In this document: piece by piece, positions 23,742 through 38,100 of the stretch
How the letters are laid out: the number at the start of each line of letters is the position of its first letter
Numbering within the stretch: position 1 is the first letter of the stretch
Assembly (NCBI RefSeq): GCF_024713945.1
Contig: NC_134680.1
Coordinates: 5,267,501 to 5,331,500 of the forward strand
DNA: 64,000 nt
Reading direction: 5' to 3'
Source: Dermatophagoides farinae
Taxonomy: Eukaryota; Arthropoda; Arachnida; Sarcoptiformes; Pyroglyphidae
Notes under the pieces: model-generated
Databases searched by the model: none
The model's input: the letters and a program-made list of their open reading frames with translations, nothing else
What the model was told of the DNA's origin: nothing
Program-made: the position numbers and the translations under genes

Positions 23742-25054
23742 GGTAATTATGACCTTTATCTTCATAATTTTTTATATAATACAAATCGAGTATAAAATAT
23801 TGATCAATTAATATTTTCATTCAACTTTATTCGTTGATGATTGTTGAATTGAATAATTTCGATAAGATTATCATAGGAAAATGATATTGATCTATATATG
23901 GATGATGAATATTGATTCATTCGGTTTATTACGATAATTATATCATCATTTCTGGTGTATTTTTTTTTTATCTACTATTATCATGCTATTTGGTGGTTGG
24001 GTTATTGTTATCCAATTCTATTATCGAAACAAGAAAATTTCCGAATCGAATTCATTTTCCATTCATTCGAATAGATATGTCTATATATATATATCCCATG
24101 CGAATTGATAATTTTTTTTTTCTCGTGTATAGTATACGGATATATTAATGACATACGGAAAAAAAACGACATGGCGGACAACAAGGAGGAGTTGTAATAT
24201 AGACCAAGAAACCAGTGAACCGAAATTTTTTTTTTCGTTGATTCAAAAACGATCAACCAATCCAGAAACGACCAAAGAAACAAAAAAACTGAGAAGATCA
24301 GATCAAAGTGACAATGTCAATTTAGCCATTAACATTATTATTATCACATCGTACAATCGTCAATCGTCATCGTTGAATAAAATGTTTGGAGAAAAAAACA
24401 CTTGATAAATAGATAGGATCGTCATCGTGAATGGCAATTACAATTTTTTTTTATTACAATTACATTTGACAATTGATATGCAAATTTAAAAAATTTCATC
24501 TTAATTCATTGAATGAATCAAAGTTTCATGGTGATAATGAAAGATTTCATCATTCAGAATCCACCAAGACGCAAGACAAAAAAAAAGAGAGAGAGAGAAA
24601 AGAATTTCGTAAAGTAAATTCATTCGTCATTTATATAATTAATTATATGTTAATGATGAAAATGAAAATGAAAATTCTACAATATTTTGTGTGTGTGTGT
24701 GTGTGGCTATATTACATAATAAATTTTATCCGGTTGTCTTAACAACAAATGATAATATGTGTGTGTGAGGTACTACACATACTTGAACAAATTGCTACCA
24801 TTTCATATTTTTTTTTTTTATTTTTATTTACAGACAAGGTGATATTTTTTTTTTTTGGCAAAAAAGTTTTCACAATTTCATATTGCAAATTATCAAGCTA
24901 CCACCACCACCACCACCGCCACTACTACTGCGTCACTTTCTAATTTTTTTCCGGTAAAAGACAAGAAAAAAAATAACTACAAAGGTAAATTGGATGGTTG
25001 TGTGTGTGTGTGTGTATGTTATTATTAAGTTTCAAATTTTAATATGTAATTAGT

Positions 25055-25084
25055 AGTAATTCATGTCGATTGACATGAATTACT
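25055..25084. other. Perfect inverted repeat / hairpin
   Basis: The 13-base arm AGTAATTCATGTC (25055-25067) and its exact reverse complement GACATGAATTACT (25072-25084) flank a 4-base GATT loop. The arms are of mixed sequence, unlike the simple repeats around them. It could be a protein-binding palindrome, a small RNA hairpin or chance; nothing nearby decides this. Confidence 0.7.
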
Positions 25085-25711
25085 TGAGTAGATTTTTACA
25101 TTTGGTGTGTCTATGTCTGTGTGTGTGTGTGTTTCAGGATCATATTTTTTTTTTTTTTTTTTTGCTTCATTTTTTTCGATTCCCGAATCGAACCAGAATT
25201 TATTGACGCAAAAAAAAAATATTCAATCGATTAATGTATATTACCTGTGTATGTTGTTTGTGTGAATGAATCAAAGTGGATGGAAAATTTTGTGTGGCGT
25301 CTATTTTTACACACACACAAAAAAAATGTGCTTGATTATTATAGGCGGTGTTTGTGTTTGCGAACACAGATTCGTTTTTTGTTGTTGTTGTTGTTGTTGA
25401 TTTACATGTGTTGTGGTGGCTGAAATTAATTTTCGAATATGAAACGATATTGCAGAATTCAATATAAGATTGATTTTTTTTTTAGTTTAGTTTAGTTTAG
25501 TTTCGGGAGAGAAGAGGAGTTTAAAAACACTAAAGTTAATTACATTATCGATTTTTTTTTCTCTCGAAGCAATATATCACCGGAACCACTGCCACATATA
25601 TATCTTTATCAATAAGTAAAATGAATTTTTTTTTTCATCGAGAAATTTTCCGGTAAATTCTTTTTTCTACAAATTCTCCATCATTCGAATTCAATCGTGT
25701 TTAGTCTGATA

Positions 25712-25712
<1 letters not shown>

Positions 25713-25746
<34 letters not shown>

Positions 25747-25764
25747 TGGGTGTGTTTGTGTGTG
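25713..25764. repeat. Long (TG)n microsatellite
   Basis: About 50 bp of TG dinucleotides, interrupted by TGGG near 25741-25750. It is one of the longest dinucleotide tracts in the window. Confidence 0.9.
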
Positions 25765-26243
25765 TCATAATGATCATCAAGGAATTTTCATTCTTTTTTT
25801 TTTGACAATTTGACAATTTTTTTTTTGTTTTTGTCATGATGTTCAAACACTTAACGACGACAAAATGATTATATTGCCAATAACTATAAATTTCATCTTT
25901 TTTTTCTTCTTCACTATTTGTTAATTTTTTTTTTTTTTTTTGAAAATTAATTTCAGTTTTATCTAATTAGATTAGATTTAATTAATTAAAACAAATAGAA
26001 AAATTTTGAAATTCTTGAAATTGCTAAAATTGGTTTGAATGGAATTTTTTTGTTGTTGTTTCTCTCCTTGGATTGGTGCTTGGTGGATTTCATTTTTATT
26101 TTTGATTTTTTTTTTTTTGACAACAATAATACAATGAAAGAATTTTGTTTTATGGTGGTTAATCGGAACGATAATTAATTAATTAATTTTTTTCAGATAT
26201 TTATTTGGTCATTTCGTGTTTTTGTTGATATTGAATTTGATCG

Positions 26244-26800
26244 ATGACATTTGATTTCCGGCTCATTACAATAACAACAGCAACAACAAACATAGTGTTG
26301 ACCCAGAATTCATCACCATTCATGTCCGGTTTTGATCACAATAATGATGATGATCTACAGCGAAGAACGAGAAATCCAAACAACGACAATCAAGAATCAA
26401 ACAACAACAACAACAACAACGATAATTATAACGATGATGATAGTGATGATGTTGATGATGAACCAAAAATAATGAAATTTGAACATTTAATACCAATGGC
26501 TATTTCTCCATTGGTATTATCATGGTTTCGACGAAATTCCAATCAATCACAATCATTGTCAACGAAAATGATGATGATGATGATGAAAAAAGAAAAATCA
26601 CCATCATCAATATCATTATCAAAATCAAAATCAAAAAACAAATCGAAAATTGATTCTTTTAAAACAGCCATTGATGATAACCATATAATTGGCAATACAA
26701 AAACCATCAATGATATGGCTATGGTGGATTTTTCATTGACAACCAATACACCGTTGATGAATTTGAATCATATTCATAATTCAAATATCAATACAAATAT

Positions 26801-26835
<35 letters not shown>

Positions 26836-27968
26836 CAAATTTTAATGAATCAACAACAACCATATGGACACCATCAATGATATCCGATTTACCATCAAGA
26901 GAATTACAGCCATTAAATTTAGAACAAAGTAAATTAGAACCATTAGAAAAAAGTGATTTATTTCGTTACCGAATGTCAATGATTAAACATAAAAATGATA
27001 ACAATGAAAATGATGATGATGATGATGATGATGATGGTGGTAATGATGATAACGATAGTGATGATAATCGTATGCGAAAAATTCGTATGGAAAAAACAAA
27101 AATGAAAACGCTGACAACAAAACCAGTATTTATGATCATGAAAAAAAAGGAACCAAAAATATTAATTAAAAAACAGCCATTATTACCGTGTGTACATGGG
27201 TCACCACCCGAAACTGGACAACGACGACAAAATTTAATCATCAAATCAAAATCATTATCAAAATCAACATCATCATTTATCTATAAAGATTTGCCATCCA
27301 TATCGATTATTTCATTACGATTGAATAATAATAGTAAAACTGATCCACATTTGTCATTGAAACAACCAATTGATGATGATCAATTATTTGCTTATAAACG
27401 TAAAAATCCTGATATTCGTAATGATCGTCCAAAAATTATTAAACAAACGATTCTGGAACCGATATCTGAACCTGTTAAATCTGTTAAAACTATTGAATCA
27501 CCAATGAAAACAAAACAAACAATGAAAACGATCAAACGTCCATTGACAAAATTCATACCGAAACGAACAAAATCATTGGTCTTGAAAGGTAAAAAATTCA
27601 AAACTAAAACCAATAAAACAAAATTGGTTAAAAATTCACTAAAAAAACGACAAAATTCTCTTTCACCACCACCACCGAGGACAACGAATGAAAGGAAATT
27701 ATTGAGTAAGAAAAAATCAAAAACAAAAATTAAAAAAACTCCAGCAATCAGAAAAACTATACGAAAATCACCCATAATCAAAGTGATTGAAAAATTCATT
27801 GATAGCAAAAAAACTCCACGAGAAGATACAATCAGATGGACTAGTGATAAATTTCAATTACAATCACTATTATCATCGAAAACAAAATCAACCATACAAC
27901 AAGAACCATTATCATTGCGAAAGACATCGAAATTTTATCAATCGCCAACAAATTATCCTGATTATTAA
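26244..27968 (+). CDS. Orphan low-complexity basic protein, 574 residues
   Basis: A single uninterrupted frame of 574 codons, far longer than expected by chance in such AT-rich DNA, preceded by an in-frame TGA two codons before the ATG. I do not recognise a family. The order is a short N-terminus; an Asn/Asp-rich stretch (about residues 30-75); a more ordinary segment EPKIMKFEHLIPMAISPLVL followed by SWFRRNS; Ser/Lys-rich and Asn/Asp-rich stretches; and from about residue 400 a strongly Lys/Arg/Thr-rich tail with proline-rich SPPPPR. No signal peptide or membrane segment is evident. The basic, probably disordered tail would suit a nuclear or nucleic-acid-binding protein, but that is guesswork. 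A T-rich tract ending in CAG just upstream (about 26196) could be a splice acceptor for a leader exon. It could instead be the last exon of a longer gene. Confidence 0.5.
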
Positions 27969-28296
27969 TAATAAAAAAAAATTCCATACGTGCAACAACC
28001 GCGAATAACCATGAAAATAATCATTTTCGTTGTGTTTTTTTTTCTTTAATAAAAAAAATAAAAATCATCACCACCCACGATCAAACGACCGACAAACCAA
28101 CCATCCCTGAAAATCAACAAAATATACATATACGACGGATTACGTGTTAATTTTCAATACATCAAAAGAAAAAAAAGGTCAAACAATAATAAAAATGCAC
28201 CACACCACCACTGTGATTTTCACATTTCATAAGGTTTCATACACACACACACACATGACCCTTTTGTTTATGACGTTTCATTTTCATTCCTGATTA

Positions 28297-28299
<3 letters not shown>

Positions 28300-28328
<29 letters not shown>
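28300..28328. repeat. Poly(T) tract of about 29
   Basis: The longest homopolymer noted in the window. No adjacent target-site duplication or element body was seen to mark it as a retroposon tail. Confidence 0.85.
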
Positions 28329-31300
28329 GATTCAAATACATGTATGTGTGTGTTTGTGTTCCATTTAACAAATATTACTTTTCCATTGAAAACAGAAAAC
28401 AGTCGTCGAAAATCATCATGGTATTAAAAGCTAGAATTCACATTCATACACCAATTTCCTCACTCATATAAATGGTGAACACCAGACGAACATTTAATTA
28501 ATATTTTTTTTTTTTTCGCGACAAATAATTCATGAAATGTGAAAATTATACTGACACAAACACACCACTTACACACACACCATTATATCATCAACGAAGG
28601 TGAAAATAATAGATTCATTCATTTTCAAGAAAAAAAAATGAACATTTGAAATCTCAAAATAGCTTCTGATTGATCCCCAATGAAAATATCATCATCATCA
28701 TCATCATCAATGAAAAGTAGAATTCGGAAATGAGAGGAAAAAAAGAAAAAACAAACGAAAACGCAAATTTTGCGTGCGCACGGATCTCCACACACAAAAA
28801 TGTCTGACTATCGAACATTGTTCTTTCATTTCAAACATTCAACGGTTATTTTCTTCTTCTTCTTCTTTCTTCACTTTCACTCATATTTTCAATGTTATGT
28901 TATAATTCTCAACGTTTCATCTGCTTTTGCTTGGTCGAGAGTTTGCTTTTCGTGTGTGTGTGTGTGTTTTTTTTTATATTATTCGTATATTCACTAAAAC
29001 ACTCTATGTTGGAACAACAACAACAACAACAACAGACCACCACAGTTATTCATTCTGTCATTTATATATGCAACTCGAAGACCCGTGCGTGTGTGTGCTA
29101 CCCGTGTTTTTTTTTCTAGTTTCAAACACAGAATTTGTTAATCATCTTATCTATGTATGTCAGTCAATTGATTGTTCGTTTTATGTTGTTTTGGATACTA
29201 CATCATTCAGCTATTCATTCTTTTTCGCGCCAGTGTTTATGTTGTTTGGTTCAAAAAAAAAAAAAAAATGATGATGATGAAACATATACACACAAAGTTC
29301 ATTCGATTATTCATCATATTTAAGTTTTATTTTTTTTGTTTGTTTGTTTGTTTTCGGAAATGTTGAATTTTTTTTTTTTTTTTTTTGTTAAATATTCATT
29401 CATGCAGTTTTATTTATTTATTTTTGTTGATAGAATTTTTTTTTCTCAGTTTGACATAATTCGTCATCTATGGATCACGTTCCGGTTTTTTCCTGTGTGT
29501 TTGTGTGTGCTGTCATCTTCATATATATATGTATTTCACCATCAACATTGTCACTAACCAACTGACCATGTTGTCATCATCAACATTATTATTTTCATTG
29601 TGATAGCCAATTTGGACAACTTAAAATTCAAATATATGAATCAGGAAATGAAAATGATGTGAGAAAAAAAAAGTTTAAATCAAAAAAAAAAGCCAGAGAA
29701 AAAAAACAACGTTCCGATCCGGAAATTTAATTCATATTGAATGTGTGTGTGTGTGTGAACTGTACTTTTTTTTTCTCAAACACACACCAAAGCCAGAGAA
29801 AAAAAATTCCAAAAGTGAATTTTGAAAGAAAAAAAATTTTTTTTTTCTTGTTTCATAACTTTTTTTTTCTACCAGAATGGTAGAATTACAAACTACTACT
29901 ACTACTACTACTAAATGATTCCATTTTTAAACATCAATTTCATTCATCGTTCATCATCATATGTGTGGATTAAATTTTCAGTGATAAAGAAACAGCAGCA
30001 GCAACAACAACAACAACAAAATTCACTTCATAATAAGAACATTTTTTATTTGTCAAAATTTTCAAAAGAAAACTGTTTTGTTGTTCTAATTTGGAACAAA
30101 AAGAAAAACATTTTAAATTCAATCAAGCAAATTATATTATGTTGAATCTAATTGGTTGTTGTTTTTTTTCGCGGAATCAAAATAGAAAAAAAAATCAAAT
30201 TTCTTTGGTTGTGCGTGTATTTACTACGACGACAATAAAAAAAAGAAATAGCCAATGCACTGGTTGCTAGGCTAATCAATTAATCGATTGTCAAACGTTA
30301 ATGATGATGATGATGACAACTTATTCTCTCGTCGGGACCGATCAAAAAATTTATTGTTTTCACCAATAACAATTGACAACAACAACAACAACAAAAAACA
30401 ACGTTCAAGTTCCAGCAAAAATAGAAGAAAAGAAACAGTCAATCAAATATCGATTTTTATTTTTTTCTCGCCACCTCTAAAATGTGCAATATCAGTGATT
30501 TGACCCTTTTCTTTTTCGTTCTTTCATTCATTCATTCATTGGAAGGAGGTAAATGAATTTTTTTTTATCATTGTTCTTGTTTTACAAAAGAAAAAGAGTA
30601 ACCAAGTAAGTAACTACTCGATAATTTCTTTCTTTTTTTTTTGTTGATTACAATCGATTCGCGTGATTACATTGATCAACATTTATTGCTAGAATTCAAT
30701 GTATTTTTCATTGATTTGATTACTTTCTTTTTTTTCTGGCTAATGTTTTTTTGTTCTGTTTCTGTTTTTCCAGTGTTAAAATTTACACACACACACACTG
30801 TAAGACGTTAATTGTCGATTTTTTTTTTTTTTTTTTTGCTGTCTTCAATTTTATTTGGATTTTTTTTTCTCTTATGATGATTTTTCGTTTTGATTCTTTG
30901 ATTTTTTTTTCTTTACATCTCTTCCCATTTATATTTGGCTATCATTTGCAAAAAAAAAACAACAACATTCAAATGATAAAAAAGAAAAAAATCTAACTAA
31001 TCAAACGAATCAATGAAATGATTACAATTACTATTGACAACTATTGACGAGAAAAAAAAATAGTTAATTCTTCCTCCGTACTATCATTTATTGTTTATTT
31101 GTTGTTGTTTTTTTTTTTTTTTTGATTTTTGATCTGATTTTATGTCTAAAAATGATGTTTATTGGATTTATTTTCGCCATTACAATTTTGCTTAGCTGCC
31201 ATGAAGGCTGGAGATATTCCACAGTGGGTGTGTCTGTGTTGATTGAGATACATCATTTGATTTTTTATTCTTGATAATGGAAATTGATTTGCCACTGGAT

Positions 31301-34300
31301 TTATAAATAGAGAGTTTTCATACCAAAAAAAAAAATAATCGTTTGATGTAGTGAAGCCAACTTTTCTGATGATGAAATTTTTTTTTCCTTTTTGTTTTTT
31401 TTTTACTTCATTTTATGTTTTTTTTTCTGATATCAGAATTTTTTTTTCTACCCAGATTCTGTGGATTAAAATTGAATACATAAATTTATTTGCTATTTGT
31501 GTGTGTGTGTGTGTGTGTGCGTAAATCTAATCATTTTGATTTTCATCCTAAAAAAAATTTCTCCGTGGCCCCTAAGGCCTGAATCTTAAATTTCATTTTT
31601 TTTCCTGTTTCTGGTTGACTTGTTTTTTCTCTCTATCTCTCTCACTTTTTTCATTTGATGATAAGTATTTTTGACATTACATTTTCGTTCATTCAGTAGA
31701 AGAAAAAAAATTGTCGCCATCTACACATCATATGAGATTTTGAATGAAAATCTGAATCATTTTTTTTTGTTCATTCACCTGGTTTCCTTTTCAAGTTTCA
31801 CTATGACTTTTTTTTGATGATTTTTCACTCACCATCACCATCATCATCATCATCATCATCATCATTAACATTATACCCTGGATCCATTTCATTTCAAAAT
31901 GAATGCAATTTTCTTAAACTCATAATTTGATTTCATCAGTTGATAATTCACATTTGTCTGTCTGTCTAATTGAATCTAAAAGGAATTAAATCACAGTTGA
32001 AAATACGAATTGCATTTTGATTTTAGTTTTAGTTCACTTATTATATACCTACACTTTACTCACACATGGACGATTTATTTATTTTTTTTTTTTGCAGTTC
32101 GTCCAAATTGTAATTCATTCAGACGGTTATGGTTATGGTTATCATTATTATTCAATGCATTGATGATGCTCGCGGTAGTAGTCACTAATTTCTTCCAGTT
32201 TTTTTTCCATTCTTTTGGATTTGATTTGGAAATCATTGAATCTCTCTCTCTTTTTGTTTAATATTTGAATGTTGTTTTTTTTTCTTTGGTTCTTTATTGG
32301 TTTCCATTCTATTGTAATGATGATTATTATTATTACAATGATGAAATTGTATCTTTATGATGATGGAAAAAAAAGTAAGAAGAAATGATGTTCTTAATGA
32401 CCGATAATCAAATGTTGATGATGATGATTATTATGAAAGAAGAAGAAGAAGAAGTAGAAGAAATCGAATCATCATAATTATAATGAAGATCATTTTTTTT
32501 CGCTACCCAACATACTATTATTATCTATTGATATTGTGTGCATTTGTATGTTTGTTACATGATATTGAAACGAAATTCACCTAAGTCAGGATTTTTTTTT
32601 TGTTGTTTCATTCACGTTTTTCTAAATTGAAATTGAATCATCATCGAATGATGATGATGATGATGTACAATGACAATTTTGATTAAATTCGCTGATTATA
32701 AGCATATTTTGTTTTTGCCATTGCCATTCACTGTTTCCGGAGATGTTTCTTGATGTTTATTGTTATTATATTAATATGATGACTATAATCATCAACATAC
32801 TCGGGGGCCATTGTAGAATATGGCCATATTCATTTTCATTTATTCCATACAACAACAATTACCGTATTACCGTATATGATTTTTATTCGTATTTTTTTTA
32901 ATTATTAAACGAACAAACAAACAAAAAAATCATTCTCATTTCTATGAGAATAATAATAATAATGAAATTGTGTTGGGAAATGATTTGACGAATTTTTTTT
33001 CTTCTTTGCCATTTTTCAAAATGGTCATGTTTGTTTTGTTGTTTTGAAATGGTCAAAAAAAAAAAATGATTCACATGATTCCAATGATGATGATACATGG
33101 TTGAATGGGCAATTCAAATGGCCATGAATAACAACGACAACAATTTTGTTGGAATTGAATTGAAATTTCTTTAAAGTTTTTTTTGTTGTTGTTGTTGTTT
33201 TGTTCGTGGCCGGTTCATGATGGAGAATACTTTTTCTTATGTTCAAATTCGTATCTGGAAAAAAATGCCGAAAATTTACGAGAAAAACAACATAACCAAA
33301 ATGGCAAAACAAAACGAAAGAGAAAAAAAAACCCATTTCCTTCATTGATTTCGTCATTTTTTCACGTTTTGTTATCAAAAAAAATTTTTTTTTTTTTTGG
33401 TTCATTCTCTAAAAAAAAAGAAAACAAACCTATAGTGTTGTTGTTCAACACACACAAAAAAAATCATAAGAATTGAAATTTTCATCATCATTGAATTTAA
33501 TGATGGTAATTCTTCAGACATGTCCATTGTGTCCATTGTATGTTTGTGTCTGTGTGTGTGTGTGTGTGAATGTTCATCATCATCATTGGTTCGGTGTTAG
33601 AAACCAAAAGAAAAAAAAAATTCCATGTACAAACACATTCGATCCATTCCGGTGGCCAAACATCACGTTTCTCTTATAGTAAAAAAAATGTAGTGAAAAA
33701 GATGTTCAATGATGATGTTCATTGATGATGATCATATAGAGAATATTATCATTTCTCTCTCTCTCTCTACCGTTGTTGTTGTTGTTGTTGTTGTTGTTGA
33801 ATTCAAAACATCCGAGATTTGTTTCTTATCACAAAAAAAAATCTTTTTCTGTTATTCATTATGTCATATATCGTGTTATATATTACACCCACACACACAC
33901 ACACACACACATTCATATATGACATTATTTATTTAGCTGTAGGTTTTTTTTTCTTGTTCATCACTCTTATATAAGTGACATATAAATTTTTGGTAGTAGA
34001 TTTTTTTTTCTTTCATTCGATGTGTATGGTGGTTATTTTTTTATTTTTTGTTTTGTTTTGTTTGGAATATGGGTGTTGTTGTTGTTTGTTGGCCGCTGGT
34101 TGATGCCATAATACAATGATGATGATGATGATGATGACAAGAAAATGAATGAATAAATGAACAACTTAAATAACAAAAAAAAACAACAACAACGACGATA
34201 TCTGAAAAGCATATTAGTGAGTGTTTATAATGTATGGCTAGAACAATATTCTATATGGTTTCTAATGGCTAAAATTCCTGAAAAATCATCACTGAATTAA

Positions 34301-34339
34301 TATTATAACAACAAGATTGGATACACATACAATGAAACT

Positions 34340-34341
<2 letters not shown>

Positions 34342-34371
<30 letters not shown>
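34342..34371. repeat. (AG)n microsatellite
   Basis: About 14 AG units, purine-rich on the plus strand, in the Rdl upstream desert. Confidence 0.9.
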
Positions 34372-34376
<5 letters not shown>

Positions 34377-35077
34377 AAGAATTTTGGATTATTTTTCTTC
34401 ACTCTCTTGTTTTTAATTCAATCTTTTTTGCCATTTTTTCCATTTTTTTTTTTTTTTTTTTGAATCAAATATCACAGCCAGAGGTGAAGATGGATAACAC
34501 ATACGCACACACACACACATATATATTCATTTATCGTAGCATATGGCCGATTTTTATCTACCACCACCATCAATCTGTGCCAATGTCCTTATAAATTTGC
34601 ATATATTATGTATAATAAGTAAATCTTTGAATAATTGATGAATTTATAATAATGATAATAGAAAAATGAAGATTGTATATGTGTAATATATAATGAATTA
34701 ATATTGGAAAAAAATATTGCGTTCATGATGATGAAAACAATTATGCAATTTATATATATTTTCCAAGTGAGAAACAAAAAAAAAATCATCCAGAAATTCT
34801 TTACTTTTTTCACTGAACTTTACATCTTTTATTTAATATATATCTAGATGTCTATATTGTTCACTTTCGACATACACACAGTAAATATCGGAAAGCTAGA
34901 ATCCATGATGATGATGATGATGATAATGGCGATGAAAGTGAGTGATTTTTTTGTTTGTTTGTTTGTTTTTTTTCGTTGTTGTTGTTGTTGTTTACACATG
35001 AATCAACTTGAACTGTTTAAGGTGTATTTTTTGTATTATAATATTTACTTCTTGATAAAAGTTTAAGTTTATGGAAT

Positions 35078-35080
<3 letters not shown>

Positions 35081-35116
<36 letters not shown>
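35081..35116. repeat. (TG)n microsatellite
   Basis: About 18 uninterrupted TG units in the desert. Confidence 0.9.
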
Positions 35117-35120
<4 letters not shown>

Positions 35121-38100
35121 ACAGTACATTGAAAGAAAGAAAAAAAATGACAAAAAATCAGTGAATATTCTGATGAATCACCTGATTGGCAATGTTTTGT
35201 GTGTGTGTGTCTGTGTTATGTCTCATGAGGAATTTTATATTTTTTTTTCATTTCAAAGAATTTTCTAAACGTTGAATCTGTGAATGTGTGCGTGTGAAAG
35301 AAAATATTTTTCAAAATTTACTTTGAAATAATCATCATCATTGAAGTTTATGTTATTTTATTTTATTTTTTTTTCGTAATATTTTCACGCATTATGGCAA
35401 TAATGATAACGCTCGAATGAGTATCGAATCAATTTTTCACAATTTGACACAACAAATCATAACGTGACTGTTTCTGGATTCCTTATGAAAAAAAATGTGA
35501 CAATTAACCAAAAAAAAAAAAAAAAAAACAAAAACAAAAACAAAAAAAACAAACAAACGAACCTGAGTTATTTTTCTTCGGTATTCTAAATTCTTTTTCT
35601 CTCTCGCTTTCTATTCACATTGAGTTTAATTATTTCCATATTTTTTATGCATGATATGTTCATGATGAACTGAGAGTTGATTGTGTATGTGTGTGTGTGT
35701 TTGTTTATTACAATTGATGACAGCAGCAGCAGTAGTAGCAGCAGTAGCAGCAGCTTGCTAACTTTACCGGATATGAATATAGAAACAAAAAAAAAAGAAT
35801 TACAGAGAATAATATTATACGGACAATACTGACCGATTACGGGAAAAAAATCCACTCATACACACACACACACACACACACCATACATATTATTATATTA
35901 ATTTAATGTAATATTGAAACAACAACAACAATCGATCCATGAAAACGAAAAAAAAATCTATTTGTCGATCGATCTTTGATTTGGCCTTACGTTTGGTTGA
36001 ATAATATTTAGTTATTCATTTTTTTTTTTTTTGACCCCAGTAATACTGGACTCTTTAGTGCAATGAATTCGAAATTGGATTTTTTGTTTTGTTTTGTTTC
36101 TTTGTTTCATATTGAAAAATAACTTGAATATATGGATATTTTTTTTCAATATATTCATATTCCATTTGTGAATGAATCGAATTCATTGGATGATGACAAT
36201 GATTTGTTGTTGTTGTTATTTAAGTCATCATTCATCATATATAATGTAATTATAAATAATAGTCATAAAATTAAGAGAATCAAAAAAAAGCGTAGAAGTA
36301 AAAGAATATCTCACTTTTCACTTTTTTTTTGTTTCTTGTATTCACCATTTTATGATACAAGGTCCTTGGTTTTTGAATCATATTATCACCATCACCATAT
36401 TATTATGCTGTTTACATGTAATAATGGAAAATTGAAAAGCTAAAAATGTGTTGATGTGTGTTTTTTATACACACAACAACGATATATGATGTTAATCATC
36501 GATATATTTGTTTTTTTTTTGCATCCAACTTGGATTCCATTTAATGAATTGAGTAGTTTCTCGTTCATTCATTATTTCATCCATGATCGATACTCATGTT
36601 GTTGATGATGATGCCCGATAGCTTTTACATTTTTCTTATTCGATGAATGAAAATTAATCATCATCGCCATCATAGTTATAATAAATATTATTCTTGTTCA
36701 TCGTCATCCATGTGATGAGTTTCTTTTCATTTTTATTCTTGTTTTTTTGCTTTTTTTTTTGTTGGCCCAAAAGTGTTGAGATATAAATGTTGTTGTTGTT
36801 GTTTGTTGAGAAAATTACAATTTGATCTACCATAGTTTACCATTTTATTTACAAAGTAAATTTCTTGAGTGAAAAATAATAATGTTTTCTCATTGTTTGC
36901 CTACTTATTACTATGATGATGATGATTATGAAGATGATATTCTTATTTCTGGTAACTTTTTTCTGTTTTGTTTTGTTTCATTTTACCCATTTAACGATAT
37001 GATATATCCGAAATAAAAAAAAATGATCAAGTTACAAGTGAAGTGCTTTTCCGGCCATCATCATCATTACTGTTGTGGTGGTTTTGTTTTTTTTTCTCCC
37101 ACCATTTCCGGTCTTAATCAATTTCACTGAATTCATTAGATAAGAATGTACTTTATTTCGCTCAATTTGATGCTAAACAGAAAAAAATTTATTCGAATTT
37201 CAGTTGATATTACAAAGACTGGAAACAAACAAAAAAAAACCCACCAAAAAGATGTTTTTTTTCTAGCTATTAACCTATAAACATTCTGTGATTCAAATCT
37301 TTTTTATTTCGATGAAAGTAAATTTTCATCATTAGATTCTTATTGTATAAAACGGTAAATTCTGTATTCCATATAGAATATAGAATATAGAATGATCTGA
37401 TCTGATAATTTGATAATATATACACTGTTGATTTATATGATTATGATAAAAGCACCATTTTGATCAATTATTGTTGTTGTTGTTATTGTTGTTGTAGTCT
37501 AGCTAGAAAGAAAAAATGTTCGTGACTTTTACAAGGAATTTTTTTTTTTTTAGGAACTTAATTTATCTTATTACAATTCAAGTTCTTAAAAGTTTTCTCC
37601 CATTCTGGTACATGATTTTATTTTAAAGAAAAAAAAAATTTTCATTACATTTTGTATACGCTTAAAGATAACATGTTTCATTTTCTTATTCTTTTGTTCA
37701 CTTTCATTTTGTTGTTGAATGAGAGAAAACACACACACGAAAATTTCATTAAAAAAAACTTTGAATCAAGAAATTCTATAGAATTGACTTGAATTTTTTT
37801 TTATTTAAAAAATCATTGTATGAAATGAAATGAATATGGATGGTGTACAACACAATCATTATGTCATTATATCGTTGTGCGATATATGAATTGAAAATTA
37901 TTCTATAGAATGATTTTCAAATTCATCCCGGTATCACAATGTTTATTTATTCAATATAGTGATGGATGTGATGTATTTTTTTTTCTTTCGTTGTTTACAT
38001 TCAAATCATGATTTTCAAATCATCACAAATTGTTTGTTGATGATAGTGGCTGACCATTGGCCATCATCATCAGATTGCTTTGCATTGTGTGTGTGTGTGT

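Larger units (their letters stand above)
22208..26243. other. Non-coding region between ACSL and the orphan ORF
   Basis: About 4 kb of AT-rich DNA: ACSL 3' flank, then CA/GT tracts (22372-22384, 22527-22544, 23066-23084, 25000-25016), an (AATC)n tract at 23714-23741, a perfect hairpin at 25055-25084, a TTTAG pentamer run at about 25483-25503 and a long (TG)n at 25713-25764. No exon recognised on either strand. Confidence 0.5.

Noticed and set aside
25483-25503. TTTAG pentamer run resembling a telomeric repeat
   Set aside because: Arthropod telomeres typically use TTAGG; this is a short TTTAG microsatellite, internal to the sequence.
28300-28328. Long T run as a retroposon tail
   Set aside because: No element body or flanking target-site duplication seen; many similar though shorter runs occur throughout.
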